DNA of 64,000 bases from positions 1,240,001-1,304,000 of the forward strand of contig JAGKQI010000040.1 of the NCBI GenBank assembly GCA_018806915.1. Direction: 5' to 3'. Positions 1 through 11,046 of this stretch are shown piece after piece (position 1 is the first letter of the stretch; each line of letters opens with the position of its first letter). The notes under the pieces are model-generated. The model saw nothing but the letters and a program-made list of their open reading frames with translations. It had not been told where the DNA came from and ran no database searches. The translations under genes and the position numbers were made by a program. The stretch is from Phytophthora colocasiae (taxonomy: Eukaryota > Oomycota > Peronosporomycetes > Peronosporales > Peronosporaceae).

Positions 1-157
1 CGTTCTCGTACGAGGCAAATGCCTCCAGGCGCGCGTTGACGGCCTCCGGCCCTTGAGACGCAAGGTGCGCCATACCTTCAGGGCCCAGCAAGGACGTAAG
101 CTTGTTAAGCGTGTCCCGCTGACTCGGAGTCAAGTGAGCGTATGCTTCTGGCTCCAT
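1..157 (-). CDS. Start of a retroelement gag-like ORF (partial, runs off left edge)
   Basis: An ATG at 157 opens a minus-strand frame that stays open to the window edge (52 codons). The peptide starts MEPEAYAHLTPSQRDTL and is hydrophilic and helical in character. About 40 bp upstream in the minus direction, near 203-214, lies a tRNA-primer-like TGGTAGCACTTG, as expected between a 5' LTR and gag. I infer the first codons of an LTR-retrotransposon gag whose body lies outside the window. No catalytic motif is visible, so an unrelated small protein is not excluded. Confidence 0.4.
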   Translation of the reverse strand, partial: MEPEAYAHLTPSQRDTLNKLTSLLGPEGMAHLASQGPEAVNARLEAFASYEN

Positions 158-1397
158 TCTCACAGAGAAACAGTCTTCAACTCAGGAGTTGGATTGACTA
201 CAAGTGCTACCAGATGCAGCGGGGCTGCGTAGGTGTGCACGGCACAGAGGAAGTTGGGTTGACTCGTAGAGTCCTGCTTGCAAGGCACTAGCCTTCGGTT
301 CTATACAAGAACCAAGTAGTCCACTAAATACGGGACTCTCACAATCAGTGTCCCTATAATAAAGGAACTAACACTAATTATGTAAAATGCAAACTGATTT
401 TTATTTATTTTATTGCCCTAATCCTGAATGTAACGGATTTAGTATCTAACATACTAAATCCTAATCAAATGTAATGTGTGGCTCTGAGCTAACAGCCAGC
501 AACTGGCTACATGTGTGACGTGTGAGAAACACTATGTGTTGTACACGGATCTGTGACTTGTGACCTGGATGGTGTATACCACACCTATTGTAGCCAAGGC
601 GCGCAGCGCCGTGTAACCCCGTTACATAGAGAACCATTTGCTACAGCTTGTGATGAAGTTGCGAGGTGCTTGCTACCTGTCGTGTACAACGCACACGGCC
701 TGCCACTACTTCACGAAGTAACTGAGGTAACTGCGGTGGGGCCATTGCATTAACAATTCATTGTAAATTACTTTTAAACCAATAATCGAATGCGAAATTG
801 ACTTATTATAAATGTTGCATTTTAAAACAATAATTGCTCAACAAGGTTGATTCAGTATTAATAGACGCTGGGTATAGTTAATCGTAGGATACTACGGTAG
901 TGGATAGTTCTGTCAGAGAATTTGAACTGACGGTATTAAAAGTGTGCTAGATCGAACTTCTTCCTATCATCCCACGACAACAACTCCACGACACTAGACG
1001 TAGGATTCCTACTACGGTAATAGCTACACTACTACATGCACAGCGCTCAGACCCTGAATGGATGCTAGCGCTTGCGTGCTGCGCAGCGCGGTTCAGTGAA
1101 CAATGCTTATCACATCGGTGGAGGCCGCCTGGCTTTCTAGGACTGTACCGATACATCTTGAGATTGGCACGATTGAATACATGTATATAGGCAAAGTACA
1201 CTGTGCAATCCGTGATTGCTTCACGCAATCACGGAGTCATTTACAAATAATCCGTGAATGCGTCGCGCATTCACGGTTTACAAGATCTGTGAGTCATTTA
1301 CTAATAGTAAATTACTACTTTGAAGTATCACACAAGTAACGTTGTGGACGTTGTGACGATAGGTCATGCCAATAGTGCCCACAGCAGTATTGTTGGG
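158..1397. other. Gene-free stretch: possible LTR of the edge element, then unassigned DNA
   Basis: If 203-214 is a primer-binding site, a 5' LTR in minus orientation would begin near 218. A TG...CA pair could put its outer end near 749, but the partner LTR is outside the window, so this cannot be confirmed. The 361-530 part is AT-rich. From 750 to 1397 I see no convincing coding region, only the hairpin pair at 1210-1276. The short open frames here are chance. Confidence 0.3.
1210..1276. repeat. Two consecutive near-perfect hairpin palindromes
   Basis: CCGTGATTGC at 1210-1219 pairs exactly with GCAATCACGG at 1225-1234 around a 5-nt loop. CCGTGAATGCG at 1252-1262 pairs exactly with CGCATTCACGG at 1266-1276 around a 3-nt loop. 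The two stems are related to each other. A segment agtcatttac follows the first hairpin and recurs after the second (about 1291). They lie about 180 bp upstream of an RxLR effector start and could be a mobile-element terminus or a structured regulatory element. Confidence 0.6.
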
Positions 1398-1400
1398 GCA

Positions 1401-1416
1401 GCTCCTTCCTCACTTT
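1401..1416 (+). promoter_or_regulatory. Oomycete core promoter (Inr + FPR) of RxLR effector 1
   Basis: GCTCCTTCCTCACTTT matches 14 of 16 positions of the oomycete consensus GCTCATTYYNCAWTTT and ends 38 bp before the ATG. The same 16 bases stand at the same distance before effector 2. Confidence 0.55.
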
Positions 1417-1454
1417 GCAATTTTCCTTCGTCCTCAAGCCAAACAACAAGCGAC

Positions 1455-1901
1455 ATGCGTCTCTCTCAAGTTCTAGTGATCGCCGTAGCGTCCTTCCTTT
1501 TCGCAAGCGACACGGTTGCTGTTACCACTTCCAACCAGGCCAAGATATCCAAGATGGTGCAGAGCAGCCCGAGCCAGCGCTTCCTGAGGAGCCACAAGTA
1601 CCCCGTCAATGAAGAAGAAGACGAGTCGGACGACTCCGTAGACATCGAAGAGCGTGGTTACACCACTTATGACGAAGAGGACATGGAAGAACGCGCCCCT
1701 TTGTCCCAAGCTCAAATCGACAAGCTTGAAGCCATTGCAAGTCGTTGGGGAACTTCTTGGAGGAGCGTAGCTCTGGGTCGTTCAACAATCTCGGAAGACA
1801 AGATCAACGCGTTGCTTAAATTGCGTGACGCATTCCTCAAGAGTAAGCAGAGGTCTATCGATAAGGCAAACGCACTGATCATGCGTGCGAACAATAGCTA
1901 G
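1455..1901 (+). CDS. Secreted RxLR-dEER effector 1
   Basis: This single-exon gene encodes 148 residues. Residues 1-22 form a signal peptide with a hydrophobic core (VLVIAVASFLF). RFLR is at 42-45, followed by a very acidic stretch, a DIEER motif at 63-67 and a second EER at 78-80. This is the canonical RxLR-dEER layout of oomycete effectors delivered into plant cells. The C-terminal 68 residues form a small helical module with a conserved RWGTSW, too short for a full set of WY repeats. I chose the internal ATG at 1455 rather than the upstream in-frame one at 1320 because the signal peptide starts there and the core promoter lies between the two. The inverted paralog is at 12901-13347. The host target is unknown. 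Confidence 0.92.
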   Translation: MRLSQVLVIAVASFLFASDTVAVTTSNQAKISKMVQSSPSQRFLRSHKYPVNEEEDESDDSVDIEERGYTTYDEEDMEERAPLSQAQIDKLEAIASRWGTSWRSVALGRSTISEDKINALLKLRDAFLKSKQRSIDKANALIMRANNS

Positions 1902-2016
1902 AAGCCATTTCTGCCGCGAATGTGTCCAGTCCTGAACAAGCAACGTGTGATTTCTTTGCCATTTGAAGTGAATAATAGATGACATTTCGAATGTTTTTCT
2001 GCTGTGTTTGGAGGTG

Positions 2017-2826
2017 GGGTTATGGATCCGGTTTATTCTTCGTAGGTAGTCCGTGCTGTTTTGACTGCGACTGGGATCTCAACCTGAAAGGAAGAACAGA
2101 GGAAGAATTTCCCTACTGACGAAGATGGCGATGGGTGTCCGGATGACATCGAGTTAAAATATTGCCAAGACCGCTTCAGCAACCATGGCGATTCCTAATG
2201 TCCAAGGGTACTGGGGCAGAATCCCAAAGGCCACTTGAGTGGGGTGCATGTTAAAACTGGTAACTTAAAAAACTCCCTTGTCATAAGCGAAGAGGTGGTG
2301 AGTGGTGGTTATTATCAGATATTCAGGCCATCTATCAGCGACGACAGCAAGTCAGTGACCTTTGTCTATTGCCCCTGACGATCTGTTTGTCGTTGCTGTT
2401 GTTGTGCTTGGAAGTTGGAGTAGTTTTTAGTGCGTATTGGCTGCAGTTTGAAGCAACAATTCTATATTCTGTTATAGACGCGGGTACTGGTGCGCCTCAT
2501 CATGATATCATGAGGCTCATGCCCTTACGGCCAATGCCCACGACGTCGTGATACTCCTAAGCACCGACGATGCCACCAATACGCATCTTTTGTGGAGAAC
2601 CAGGGGCTCAATACTCAGACGCAGCAACTGTTACAAGACTCGTCATATACTTCCTCAAGCACAACATCAAGAACGGGCCATTGCTTCAGCTTCACGAGCT
2701 CCAGTGCGTCACTGCTGCTTCTTTCAGTAAGCACGATGCCTTTAACTGGGTGAATGCACGACTCTGCATGCTGCCTCGATACGTAAGACCCCCCCACACA
2801 CACACCACACACACACCACCACCACT

Positions 2827-2869
<43 letters not shown>

Positions 2870-3526
2870 ACTTGTGATTCGTGCACAAGGCCTGCATTTC
2901 CATTTAGCCCAACGAATCGATCGATTCTAATAGAACCTCTAAAAAAATCGTTCGATTCTTCATTTGGTTGCTTTGATCCGCTGGGTGCGTTTTAACCCCA
3001 CCGAGAAGGAGATCATGTTTGGTGAGAACTTCACAAGAAGAAGATTGAGTGCCCTACATGTAGTCGATGAAAGTCTGTCTACTGCCCATGTCGTCTTACC
3101 ATATGTAAGTTCGGGTGTATTACAATTGTTAATGCTGAGAGTACACCGCACTGCTTCGTCCAAGTTGCACAGTTCGCTTCTGTATCACTGTGATAAGATA
3201 TTGTTCATGCAGGCGATCAAAATTCCCCCTCACCAGGCTCATGCTCACAAGTTCCGCCACAGTGGACAACTAGGCCTTTGTGCTTGTTGTTCCCCCTACC
3301 CATCCTAGAAGGTTCAATACAAAGACTCCAAGCAAACACATTGACTTGACGTTTTGTTGTCTTCAACTTCAACCAAGTACCAACGAAGCTTCGCTGGGTG
3401 TGTGTTGAGGATCGATGCTTCAACAAGACCAGACGCAGGTAAACACCTCGAACTCACGTCGACGCCTCAAAGCTGAGTCAGGGAGTGCCGCATTTCTGCA
3501 GCAAAAAACTCGTCGCTCTCCTTCTA
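2017..3526. other. Gene-free stretch with a dinucleotide repeat; possible eroded coding remnant
   Basis: No well-supported gene is seen. A frame starting at 2570 gives about 70 reasonable-looking residues (IRIFCGEPGAQ to ARLCMLPRYV) before running into the CA/TG repeat. A second stretch near 2964-3110 contains RWVRFNPTEKEIMF. Neither has a signal peptide, family motif or clear splice sites, so they may be remnants or chance. The 3350-3480 part resembles 4965-5130 and belongs to the GH53 upstream duplication. Confidence 0.4.
2791..2868. repeat. Inverted microsatellite: (CA)n followed by (TG)n
   Basis: A CA-rich tract at 2796-2812, interrupted by CAC, is followed at 2828-2868 by about 20 uninterrupted TG dinucleotides. 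Because CA and TG are complementary, the locus can fold into a hairpin. Confidence 0.9.
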
Positions 3527-3542
3527 TCCCATTCTTCATTTC
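3527..3542 (+). promoter_or_regulatory. Core promoter-like element of GH53 gene 1
   Basis: TCCCATTCTTCATTTC matches 13 of 16 positions of the oomycete Inr/FPR consensus. It lies 32 bp before the chosen ATG at 3575, so the upstream in-frame ATG at 3485 would not be in the mRNA. Confidence 0.5.
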
Positions 3543-3574
3543 ACGTTCACCAACACAACGACCTTCCCAGTAAC

Positions 3575-4721
3575 ATGTTCCTCAAGGCGCTGCTCTTCGT
3601 CGGGGTCTGCGTCACAAGTGCTCGTGCTCTCAGCACTACCACCGCTCTGACCAAAGGACACGACTTGTCCTCCGTCGGGATCATGGAGGCTTCTCAAGGC
3701 GCGAAGTGGATCTCCACGTCTGGTAAAACAACAACAATCGAATCCATCCTAGGTGGTGGTGGCATGGAAGCTGTTCGACTCCGGTACGTTGGTTGCTTCT
3801 TTGTACTACCTTTTGTATCACTAACTGACACTGATGGAACACTACAGGCTCTGGACATCGGGCGACTACAACTTGACGTACACCTTGTCCATGGCCAAGC
3901 GGTTCTCCAAAGCGGGGTACAAGATCTACCTGGACATGCACTTCTCGGACACATGGGCCGATCCGACCAAGCAAGGCACTCCTAAGGCTTGGGACAGCAC
4001 GTCAATCACTATGCTCTCTGCAGCCGTGAAGTCGTATGTGACGTCGACACTCATGAGCTTTACAAGTGCCGGAGTAACCATCGACATCTTGTCGCTGGGC
4101 AATGAAGTCACGTACGGGATGCTGTGGCCGACGGGGAAGATCTCGAACGGTGACTACAGCAAGTTTGCGACACTATGGAAGGCTGCGCGTCAGGGCGTGA
4201 CGGCTGCTGTTGCTGCCGGTACTAAACAGCCAAAGGTTATGATCCACATCGACAATGGGTGGAGGTACAGCTCCGTCTCGGCCTTCTTCAAGGGGTTATT
4301 TGCCACTGGAACGGTGTCTACAAGTGACGTGGATGTATTTGGCTTCTCGTACTACCCGTTCTACGGCACAGGAGCCACAATTTCGGCTCTTACATCGTCA
4401 TTGACTCAAATTGCCAACACGTACGGCAAACCAGTCTACATTGCGGAGACCGATTGGCCAACGGAGTGCACAAAGGTCACACTGAGTGCTTCCTACCCAG
4501 TAAATGCCAAGGGCCAGCGCCAATGGGTGGCTGCCATCATGAGCGTGCTTAATGGTCTCCCAAACAGCTTGGGCGCTGGTATTTTCTACTGGGAACCCGC
4601 GTATCTGTCCGTGGCTGGTCTTGGTAGTTCGTGCGAGTCGGCTCTGCTCTTCAGCGTCAACTGGGCCAATTGGCCGACAACGTACGCCACGGCTCTCTCA
4701 TCGGTCTACATGTATGCGTAG
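3575..4721 (+). CDS. Secreted GH53 arabinogalactan endo-1,4-beta-galactanase, copy 1
   Basis: Two exons, 3575-3783 and 3848-4721, flank a 64-bp intron (GTACGT...CTACAG) and encode 360 residues. A signal peptide (MFLKALLFVGVCVTSARA) precedes DLSSVGIMEAS, the opening strand typical of the family. GH53 motifs follow: VRLRLWTSGDY, MHFSDTWADP, LGNE with the acid/base Glu156, VMIHIDNGW, YIAETDWP with the nucleophile Glu270, and IFYWEP near the C-terminus. The family cleaves beta-1,4-galactan side chains of pectin, which fits a plant pathogen attacking cell walls; action is extracellular. It is one of four copies, with a direct neighbour at 5268 and two more at 31884 and 33334, all on the plus strand. 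Confidence 0.93.
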
Positions 4722-5215
4722 TACAAGATGCAAGTCCCACGCAACAACCAGACCAGACCCCGAAAAAATCCGTCCAACCATTAGGGCCTTAAATGGAAGC
4801 AGAGTAAGTCAACTAAACCATAAGTTCTACTTTCAATCTGATCGTTGTTTCGTATCACGTGCATTCCTACATTTACCAGTAGCACTAGGTTTCAATGAGA
4901 GGATCTACCCAGCCTCGAGAATAGTTTCCTTCCAGTAGGTGCTTCTGTGCCAGACCGCTTTGCAGTGTTGTCTTCAACATGGACTTCAACCAAGCACCGA
5001 CGAAGCAATCTGGTTATAGAGCGAGTGGCTTTGTTCGAACACCGCAGCTGTACTACATGGTCGCAAAACTGCACAAGGTAATCACGGAATGTGTATTGAG
5101 GTCCGAGATGCTTCAACTTCAGACAGGACCATAGTGGACATCTGGGGATCATCGAAGCTACGTGTCTAGCTGAACGAGCTCGTCCTTCAACCTACACGAA
5201 CACCAGCCACTTGCA
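4722..5215. other. Intergenic spacer of the GH53 pair, partly duplicated
   Basis: There is no gene. The 4965-5130 part (ttcaaccaagcaccgacgaag and the following bases) is a diverged copy of 3351-3450 upstream of GH53 copy 1, so the tandem duplication unit included upstream DNA. Confidence 0.55.
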
Positions 5216-5231
5216 GCTCATTCACCATTTA
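5216..5231 (+). promoter_or_regulatory. Core promoter-like element of GH53 gene 2
   Basis: GCTCATTCACCATTTA matches 14 of 16 positions of the oomycete Inr/FPR consensus, including an exact GCTCATT. It ends 36 bp before the ATG at 5268. Confidence 0.6.
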
Positions 5232-5267
5232 CCGGTCTTGACCACAAGCTTCGAGAATTCAAGCATC

Positions 5268-6398
5268 ATGTTCCTCCGCGCGGCTCTTCTCTTCGCCGCG
5301 AGTGTCTTCTGTACTACCTCTGCAGCTCTTACCAATGGCCACGACTTGTCTTCCGTCGCTCTAATGGAGACAGACAAAGGTGCTCATTGGCTCGACACGG
5401 ATGGGAACGCAACTACCATCGAGAGTATCTTCACTGTTGGTGGAATGGACGCTGTTCGCCTTCGGTACGTTCCCATAAACTATTTTGCTTCTAGTTGAAA
5501 CACTAACCGATTATTTAGGATCTGGACGGATGGTGAATACGATCTGAACTACACCTTGGCTATAGCCCAGCGCTTCTCCAAGGCTGGTTTCAAGATCTAC
5601 CTGGACATGCACTTCTCCGACACATGGGCCGACCCACACCACCAGAACATCCCTGCTGCATGGGATAATTCATCAGTCTCTACTCTGGCTGCCGACCTGC
5701 AAGCGTACGTGACGGAGACTCTTCAGGCGTTCACGGACGGAGGTATCGACCTCGATATCCTTTCACTAGGCAATGAAATCACCATCGGATTCCTTTGGCC
5801 TGTGGGAAAACTCACGACTGGGGATTTCAATGACTTCGCAACGTTGTGGAAAGCTGCTCGTCAAGGTGTGACGGACGCTGTTGCTGCTGGAACGAAGAAG
5901 CCTGAGATCATGATCCATGTCGACAATGGATGGAACTACACATACGTGTCCGATTTCTTTACAGGTTTGTTCGCGAACGGCACGGTAACCCCCGACGATG
6001 TGGATTCATTCGGGTTTTCGTTCTACCCGTTCTACGGTGTGGAAGCTACTATTGATGCTCTTAACTCGTCGCTGACTCAAGTTGCTAAGGACTACAACAA
6101 ACCGCTCTACGTGGCCGAGACGAACTGGCCTGTGGCCTGTGATGGAGTTGCGCTAAGTGCTGACTACCCGGTGAGTGCTGAGGGGCAGACGCAGTGGGTG
6201 AATGCGATCAAGGATGTTCTGGAAGGCCTCCCAAATGGCTTAGGTTCGGGTATCTTCTACTGGGAACCTGCATACATATCAGTGGCGAGTTTGGGTAGTT
6301 CATGCCAGTCGGCGCTTCTGTTTGATGTTGACTGGAGCAACTGGCCGACAACGTACGCAACAGCACTCTCGTCCGTCAATATGTTTGCCAACATGTAG
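5268..6398 (+). CDS. Secreted GH53 arabinogalactan endo-1,4-beta-galactanase, copy 2
   Basis: Exons 5268-5464 and 5519-6398 are joined across a 54-bp intron at the same codon (R of VRLR) as in copy 1, giving 358 residues. A signal peptide (MFLRAALLFAASVFC...) is followed by the same GH53 signature: HFSDTWADP, SLGNE (acid/base), MIHVDNGW, YVAETNWP (nucleophile) and GIFYWEPAY. The intron contains a stop, so splicing is required. Sequence and intron position show a tandem duplicate of copy 1. The catalytic glutamates are present, so the enzyme should be active. The 3' end is only 124 bp from the LTR element. Confidence 0.93.
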
Positions 6399-6521
6399 AA
6401 TGCCAATGGCAATTGTCAAGATCACTGCTGTGCATGTACGGAAATCCGAAAACAAGCTGGATAGGACGTCAACAACAACTCATATACTGTACAACGCAAA
6501 ATTGACGTAAATGCACAGCGC

Positions 6522-7490
6522 TGTCGGCTTTACTTCCTTTTTACGCTTTGAAATTCCAACTTGGAGGGAGCCAGTGGTCACGCAAGCAGGAACTAGAGTC
6601 AGCACGTCACCAGAGAGACCCCGGTGGACATTGTCCAGTAGAGACGGCTAGGGAGAAGACGTTTGATAGCAACTACAGCCTTGGGTAGACTAGTAGCTTG
6701 TCCTCGTGCTAATCCCAATACAATATACATCATACAAGACGAATGCACCACCACATTGAAGTTGAAGTGGACACCCTTTAGTCGAGACGCTATCAATAAG
6801 CACCACAACTGCGCGGTAGCTAGCCGCGATCCCCGCCACACTACGCATGCATCCTCATCTTCGTACCTCAGAACTTCGTGCCTCCTGAACGTATTACCCC
6901 AGAGGTCCCTGCCGGTCAGTATACCGCAGAACAAGGCCACTCCCCTAGATAACCCCCAAAATGCTGTTGGGTGAAGCCGGCCAGTTGCCGCAGTACTCCA
7001 CGCGTAAGTCTTAGTTACTTAACTCCTCACGACCGTGCGAAATCGTAACTGAGAGGTTCGACGGCCAGTCCGCACGCCAAAGAGCTCTCCTAACTACCGC
7101 CGCCCTTCTAGACTACACCTAAACTAACTATACTGGTCGCCACCGTCAGGATCTTCCTTCGGCGACGCTCTGCAAGCTTTCTCCGCCGTTCACTGTCTTC
7201 TATCTGCGTCGTTCGCCTTGGTCGTATACTTATCTCCATCGTAACTGCTCCGTGTCATCCCTCCTGTAGCGATCTTCTCATGTAGCCGTCGTCCTGCAAC
7301 TTCAACGTCTCCGCCAATGTCTTGTGTCTGTAGCCCTGCTCGTCACCGTCCTGCACTCCGTTGATCCCGATTGACTTGTCGTCCACTTTCAACTGTCTTC
7401 GTCGTCACCAGTGAGATCAATTGTCACTGCGACGCGGGATTCTTCTGACATTGCTTGTGTTCCAGGTGCGTGGAGCACTACCTGTCCACA
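6522..7490 (-). repeat. 3' LTR (969 bp)
   Basis: Direct copy of 11462-12430 at a constant offset of 4,940 bp with no length difference. In minus orientation it begins TGTGGACAGG and ends AAGCCGACA. It contains the end of an ORF that enters from the internal region (stop at 7389). Confidence 0.92.
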
Positions 7491-9569
7491 CGCCATCCCC
7501 CGCCAGAAGGTCGTCCTCGACCTTTCCTTCGTCGAGTAATTGCTCAAACTGTTGTGCCGTAAGCCATGCTGCCACCACTGGTCCTCCTGGCCGGTTCCCT
7601 GATACAGCACCCTGTGCTGTGTTTCATATCGCCCTGCCTTGTTTCGAACTTTCCGTTGTCCTTGTTCACGAACACTGCCTCCTGTGGCTTCTGACATGAT
7701 GACCTTGACTGATGTTGGCCACCGTGACTGTCCTCGCCCTCGTAAAGCTTGTGCCGTGCCGTCTCTGCGTCGGAGTCCGTAGTTTCCAAGTCCACCGTTT
7801 CCAGTAGTCTGATCTTTGGCGTTTCCTTCACGTGTTCCGTTTGGATCGCTTGTTGTTGTTCCGGTGCTGCTGCCAACGTCCTGTGCTGTTTTCTTGGTCG
7901 TCGTAACGCTTGGAACCCCGCGATCTGTAGTTGTATCCACCGTTTTGGCTGTTGACGTCGTCTGCTGGTCACGTAAAGTACTCCGTCGCGCTGCTCGCGC
8001 TTCCCGTGCCTCTGTTGCTTCTCGCCGTTTCGTTTCTGATCGTCCAGCTTCGTCCGTTCTTGGCAACTCACTTCACCTTTGTTCCGCAGTACGTTTCCGT
8101 CGCACCTGTACGTCTGGTGTCCGTGCTGTGCCAACTGTCTCGTACGTTTCAGGTAACTTCCGGGTCAACGCTTCTCGGCTAGTGTCCGTAGCTCCACCGT
8201 CTGAGTTCTTGTTAGTCCTGTGGCTGAGTTTGTCGGTGCCGGTGCCTCAGTTATTCTTGGCCCCGTCGTTCCAGCAACGTCGCCACTGGTAACCCGTGAC
8301 CTCGCAGTAACATCCGGGTCTGTGATCACTGTAACCATAGTACGTGTTTTCAGGGTACTGTGACCGTTCATCGCGCTGCCTAAGCTGCCGCCGTTCCTTG
8401 CCTGCGCTTTCAGTACACGTTTCTGGTACCGTCGTCACGAACGTGAAGCTTGTATTTGCGCATCCTGACCGAGTAAGCGTGTAACTCCTCCAGTGCTCAT
8501 TCGATCAACCGCCGTTCCATTCGTGCCAGTAGCCGTCTTACCACAGTTTTCTTGCCTGACTTCTGTCGTCGCCGGCCTTGTATCCCGAGATCTCTGCTGT
8601 TTTGCTGCTTTATGTCGCTCCGACCTCTCTTGCTGCCGTATCTGTGCTCGCTCCCAACGCCGTTCGACTTCCGCATGGGCGATATCTCGTCGTCGCTGTC
8701 CAGCTTTCAACTGGAACACCAATGCACGAGTGCTGTCTGTGATCTCCATCTCTTCGATGATCGGTTCTTCCATGGGCGTGGCTGGTGCGCCATCCCCAGT
8801 GAAAGACACCTTCGACATCCGTGTACGTTCAACCCTGACAACCTCTTTTAGTCTCTTCGTCAGTACTGTAGATACAGCTCGCTGTCTGATCACTGTCTGT
8901 TGCCGCTGTAATCTCCATAGGCTCAGTTTCACTTGTCGTCGCCGTCAACAGTTCTTCAGCCGTCTCTGGAGCTTCAAGTCTGTAGTCAAGGCTGGTGACA
9001 CCTCTACTTGCGGCGTCGCCTCGCCATCCCCAGTCCTGAGTCCTCTGTCGTCTTCGAAGTGAACGCGTCGTCGCTTACGTCGTTCCTGTTCGTCGCTCTT
9101 CGCTGGGATATCCTCTACTGTGTCGATCGCTCTTTCCGTGCCGTCAGCTTCCAGGTTCCCATTCTTCTTACCCGTAACTGTGTTATCGACATCGTTTGAT
9201 GCCGTACCGTCAACCCCTTCATTCTCACTGTCGGTCCTCGGTCGTAAACACCACTTCTCTGTTTGTGTGCGTCTTCGGCCGATTCCTTCGTCTCTGTCTT
9301 CGTCTTTTCCGTCCAACCGTCGGAGTCCCGTCCTCCGGCTGCCGTTTTCTAGACGCCACCATTGAATCCTGCTGTACAGTGCCTTCTGTCTTCTGTTCTA
9401 ATACCAGCCACCTCGTCTTGGTTCGTCCGTGCCTCTCGCTCCCCGTTCTTGCCGTGCGTGATGTTGGGCCGGGGCCCTTACATCGGCCCGTCGTTTCCCC
9501 TGAGTTGCTGTTCGCATCCTGGTTTCCACCCTCACTGCTCTGAGTTACTACCGGGCTGCTCTCTTCCAT
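7389..9569 (-). pseudogene. Post-gag region of the LTR element: overlapping basic, low-complexity frames
   Basis: Downstream of gag the minus strand holds a chain of overlapping open frames (9225-9569, 8945-9316, 8435-8932, 7389-8066) in different phases. They are rich in Arg, Glu, Thr and Gly. The 8435-8932 frame has a charged coiled-coil stretch (RRRDIAHAEVERRWERAQI). The last frame crosses the purine tract into the LTR and ends VTIDLTGDDEDS, which looks like a SUMO-interacting motif. No polymerase or integrase motif is visible. It is either a frameshifted single protein replacing pol, or non-coding DNA of biased composition; I cannot decide. Confidence 0.4.
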
Positions 9570-11046
9570 CTGAACGTTGGTGCTGAGGAGTCTGTTGGCG
9601 AATCGACGTCTGTTTCGTCGCTGCCGTGTTAGCTGCTGTACCCGTTGCTGTCGTCGCTGTCGCTTCTGGTACTAACCGGTATCCAGCAGGAATCACTATG
9701 TTCCACTGACTGCCTGCTTGAAGTGTAGCACCTCCAGCTGGGAGCACTAACCTTCCTTCAACGTCGTACCTCGGAGGAGGGCCACTTGCCAAACCCACAT
9801 CATCGTAGCCAGACACGACAGATCCCAAGTTTCCACCGCCCGAGAACTGCTGTGGTCTGAGTAATTCGGGAGTCGACATCGCTGGAGTAGCGTTGCTCGT
9901 CGTTGCTCGCTCGTCGTGCGCGCGTATGGCCGTCGCCAAGTCCACCCCGTAGCCTTCACCGTATTCGCCAACCTGGTCCACGGCGGAGTTCACTGCTTCG
10001 TTGAGCGTCGCTGGGCGATGCCCACGTACCAAGGTTGCACACCACGCGTTGCCCATGCCAGACAGGAACGAATCCACCAACCATTCTTCGTCGACGGGGT
10101 TACTTGACGCGATTTCTCGAAGCTTCTGTGCGTACTCGACCAAGGATTCACCTCGCTGCTGTCGTCGCTGACGGAGCCTCGCAACCACCTCCGGGTTCGA
10201 ACGTTTGACCATATACCGGTCCCTCATCATCTTACTTAGATTGCCGAATGTCTGGTCTTCTCGCCGGCTAAACGCGTCCTCCACAGTGTCGTACCACATG
10301 AGCGCCTCACCCTCAAGACTTGCAACCATCTCGATGAGGACCTCATGCTCCCGCCAGTCTGTTCTCAGGATCGCTGTCTGACACCGAAGCTCATTCTTAA
10401 CTGCTTTCAACCACGCTTTCACAGTGACTTTCGGTTCTCCTAGTCCCTTGAACTTTGGTAGTCTCAACTTCTTCTCTCGACTTGGTGGAGCCTGGTAAAC
10501 CCACGTCGGTGCTGGTGGAACTGCAAATACCTGTGGAGGAGCTTGTGCAGGGGGTGTCGGTGGCACTGGTGGTACCGCCGCTGCTAGTGCTTCGGGAACA
10601 CCCACCCTGCTCCGCCGTCTCCCATAGGCACTGGTGCTGCTTGTCCCAGTCCACCGTCGTCTCCGCCGTCGTTACCTTGCCCTCCGTCGTCGTTACCACC
10701 GCCGTTACCATTGCCTCCAGGGTTGTCTGCTATCCCGGGTGCCGGTACGACTGGTGCTACTGGTGCTTGTTGTCCTCCTCCCGATCCCGGTATGTTGACC
10801 ATCGAAGCGACGCCACTGTTTCCGCCGCTAACTCGAGGAGTATGACCCGCCGTTGCCCGTACGTTTGCTGTTTCCGGCATTGAACTTCCACTAATGCTGT
10901 GCAGGACCGCCTGTGGAACTTGTTTTCCCCTCCTTGGCTAATCCTGGGTCCGCTGCTACATGTGCCGCTTCCGCTACCGCGTCGTGAAACGAGGCTCGCC
11001 GTTCAGCCCGTTCATCTCTCGCAGCACTAGCCGATCGTCGAACCAT
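9532..11046 (-). pseudogene. Retrotransposon gag, frame-disrupted
   Basis: The main frame, 9532-10605 (357 aa), has a Pro-rich start and then a Ty3/gypsy-type capsid region: LRLPKFKGLGEPKVTVKAWL, WREHEVLIEMVASLEGEALMWY and RQRRQQRGESLVEYAQKLREIA. No CCHC zinc knuckle is seen at the C-terminus. Upstream sequence continues in another phase from 10880 (Gly/Asn-rich, overlapping at 10584-10605) and before that from 11046 (MVRRSASAARDER, stop at 10891). The full Gag therefore needs at least two frame corrections or translational shifts. The capsid match is clear; its ability to make particles is doubtful. Confidence 0.7.

Larger units (their letters stand above)
1398..2016 (+). repeat. Arm of an inverted segmental duplication (partner 12786-13412)
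   Basis: This roughly 620-bp block covers the effector's promoter, its coding region and about 115 bp of 3' flank. It reappears in reverse complement at 12786-13412 around the second effector. Similarity stops near 1398, where GGGCAGCTCC begins, and near 2016, after GTGTTTGGAGGTGG. The two arms are now about 10.8 kb apart. Confidence 0.75.

Noticed and set aside
2570..2995. 141-codon plus-strand frame spanning the CA/TG repeat
   Set aside because: Much of it is translated microsatellite; the first 70 residues have no recognisable motif, and no promoter or splice support was seen.
6599..6974. Overlapping frames of 113 and 103 codons, repeated at 11539-11914
   Set aside because: They lie wholly inside the LTRs on opposite strands and are present twice because the LTRs are duplicated; no protein motif supports them.
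7421..9586. Many Ser/Val/Arg-rich plus-strand frames across the LTR element
   Set aside because: They are antisense shadows of the biased minus-strand gag and post-gag region.
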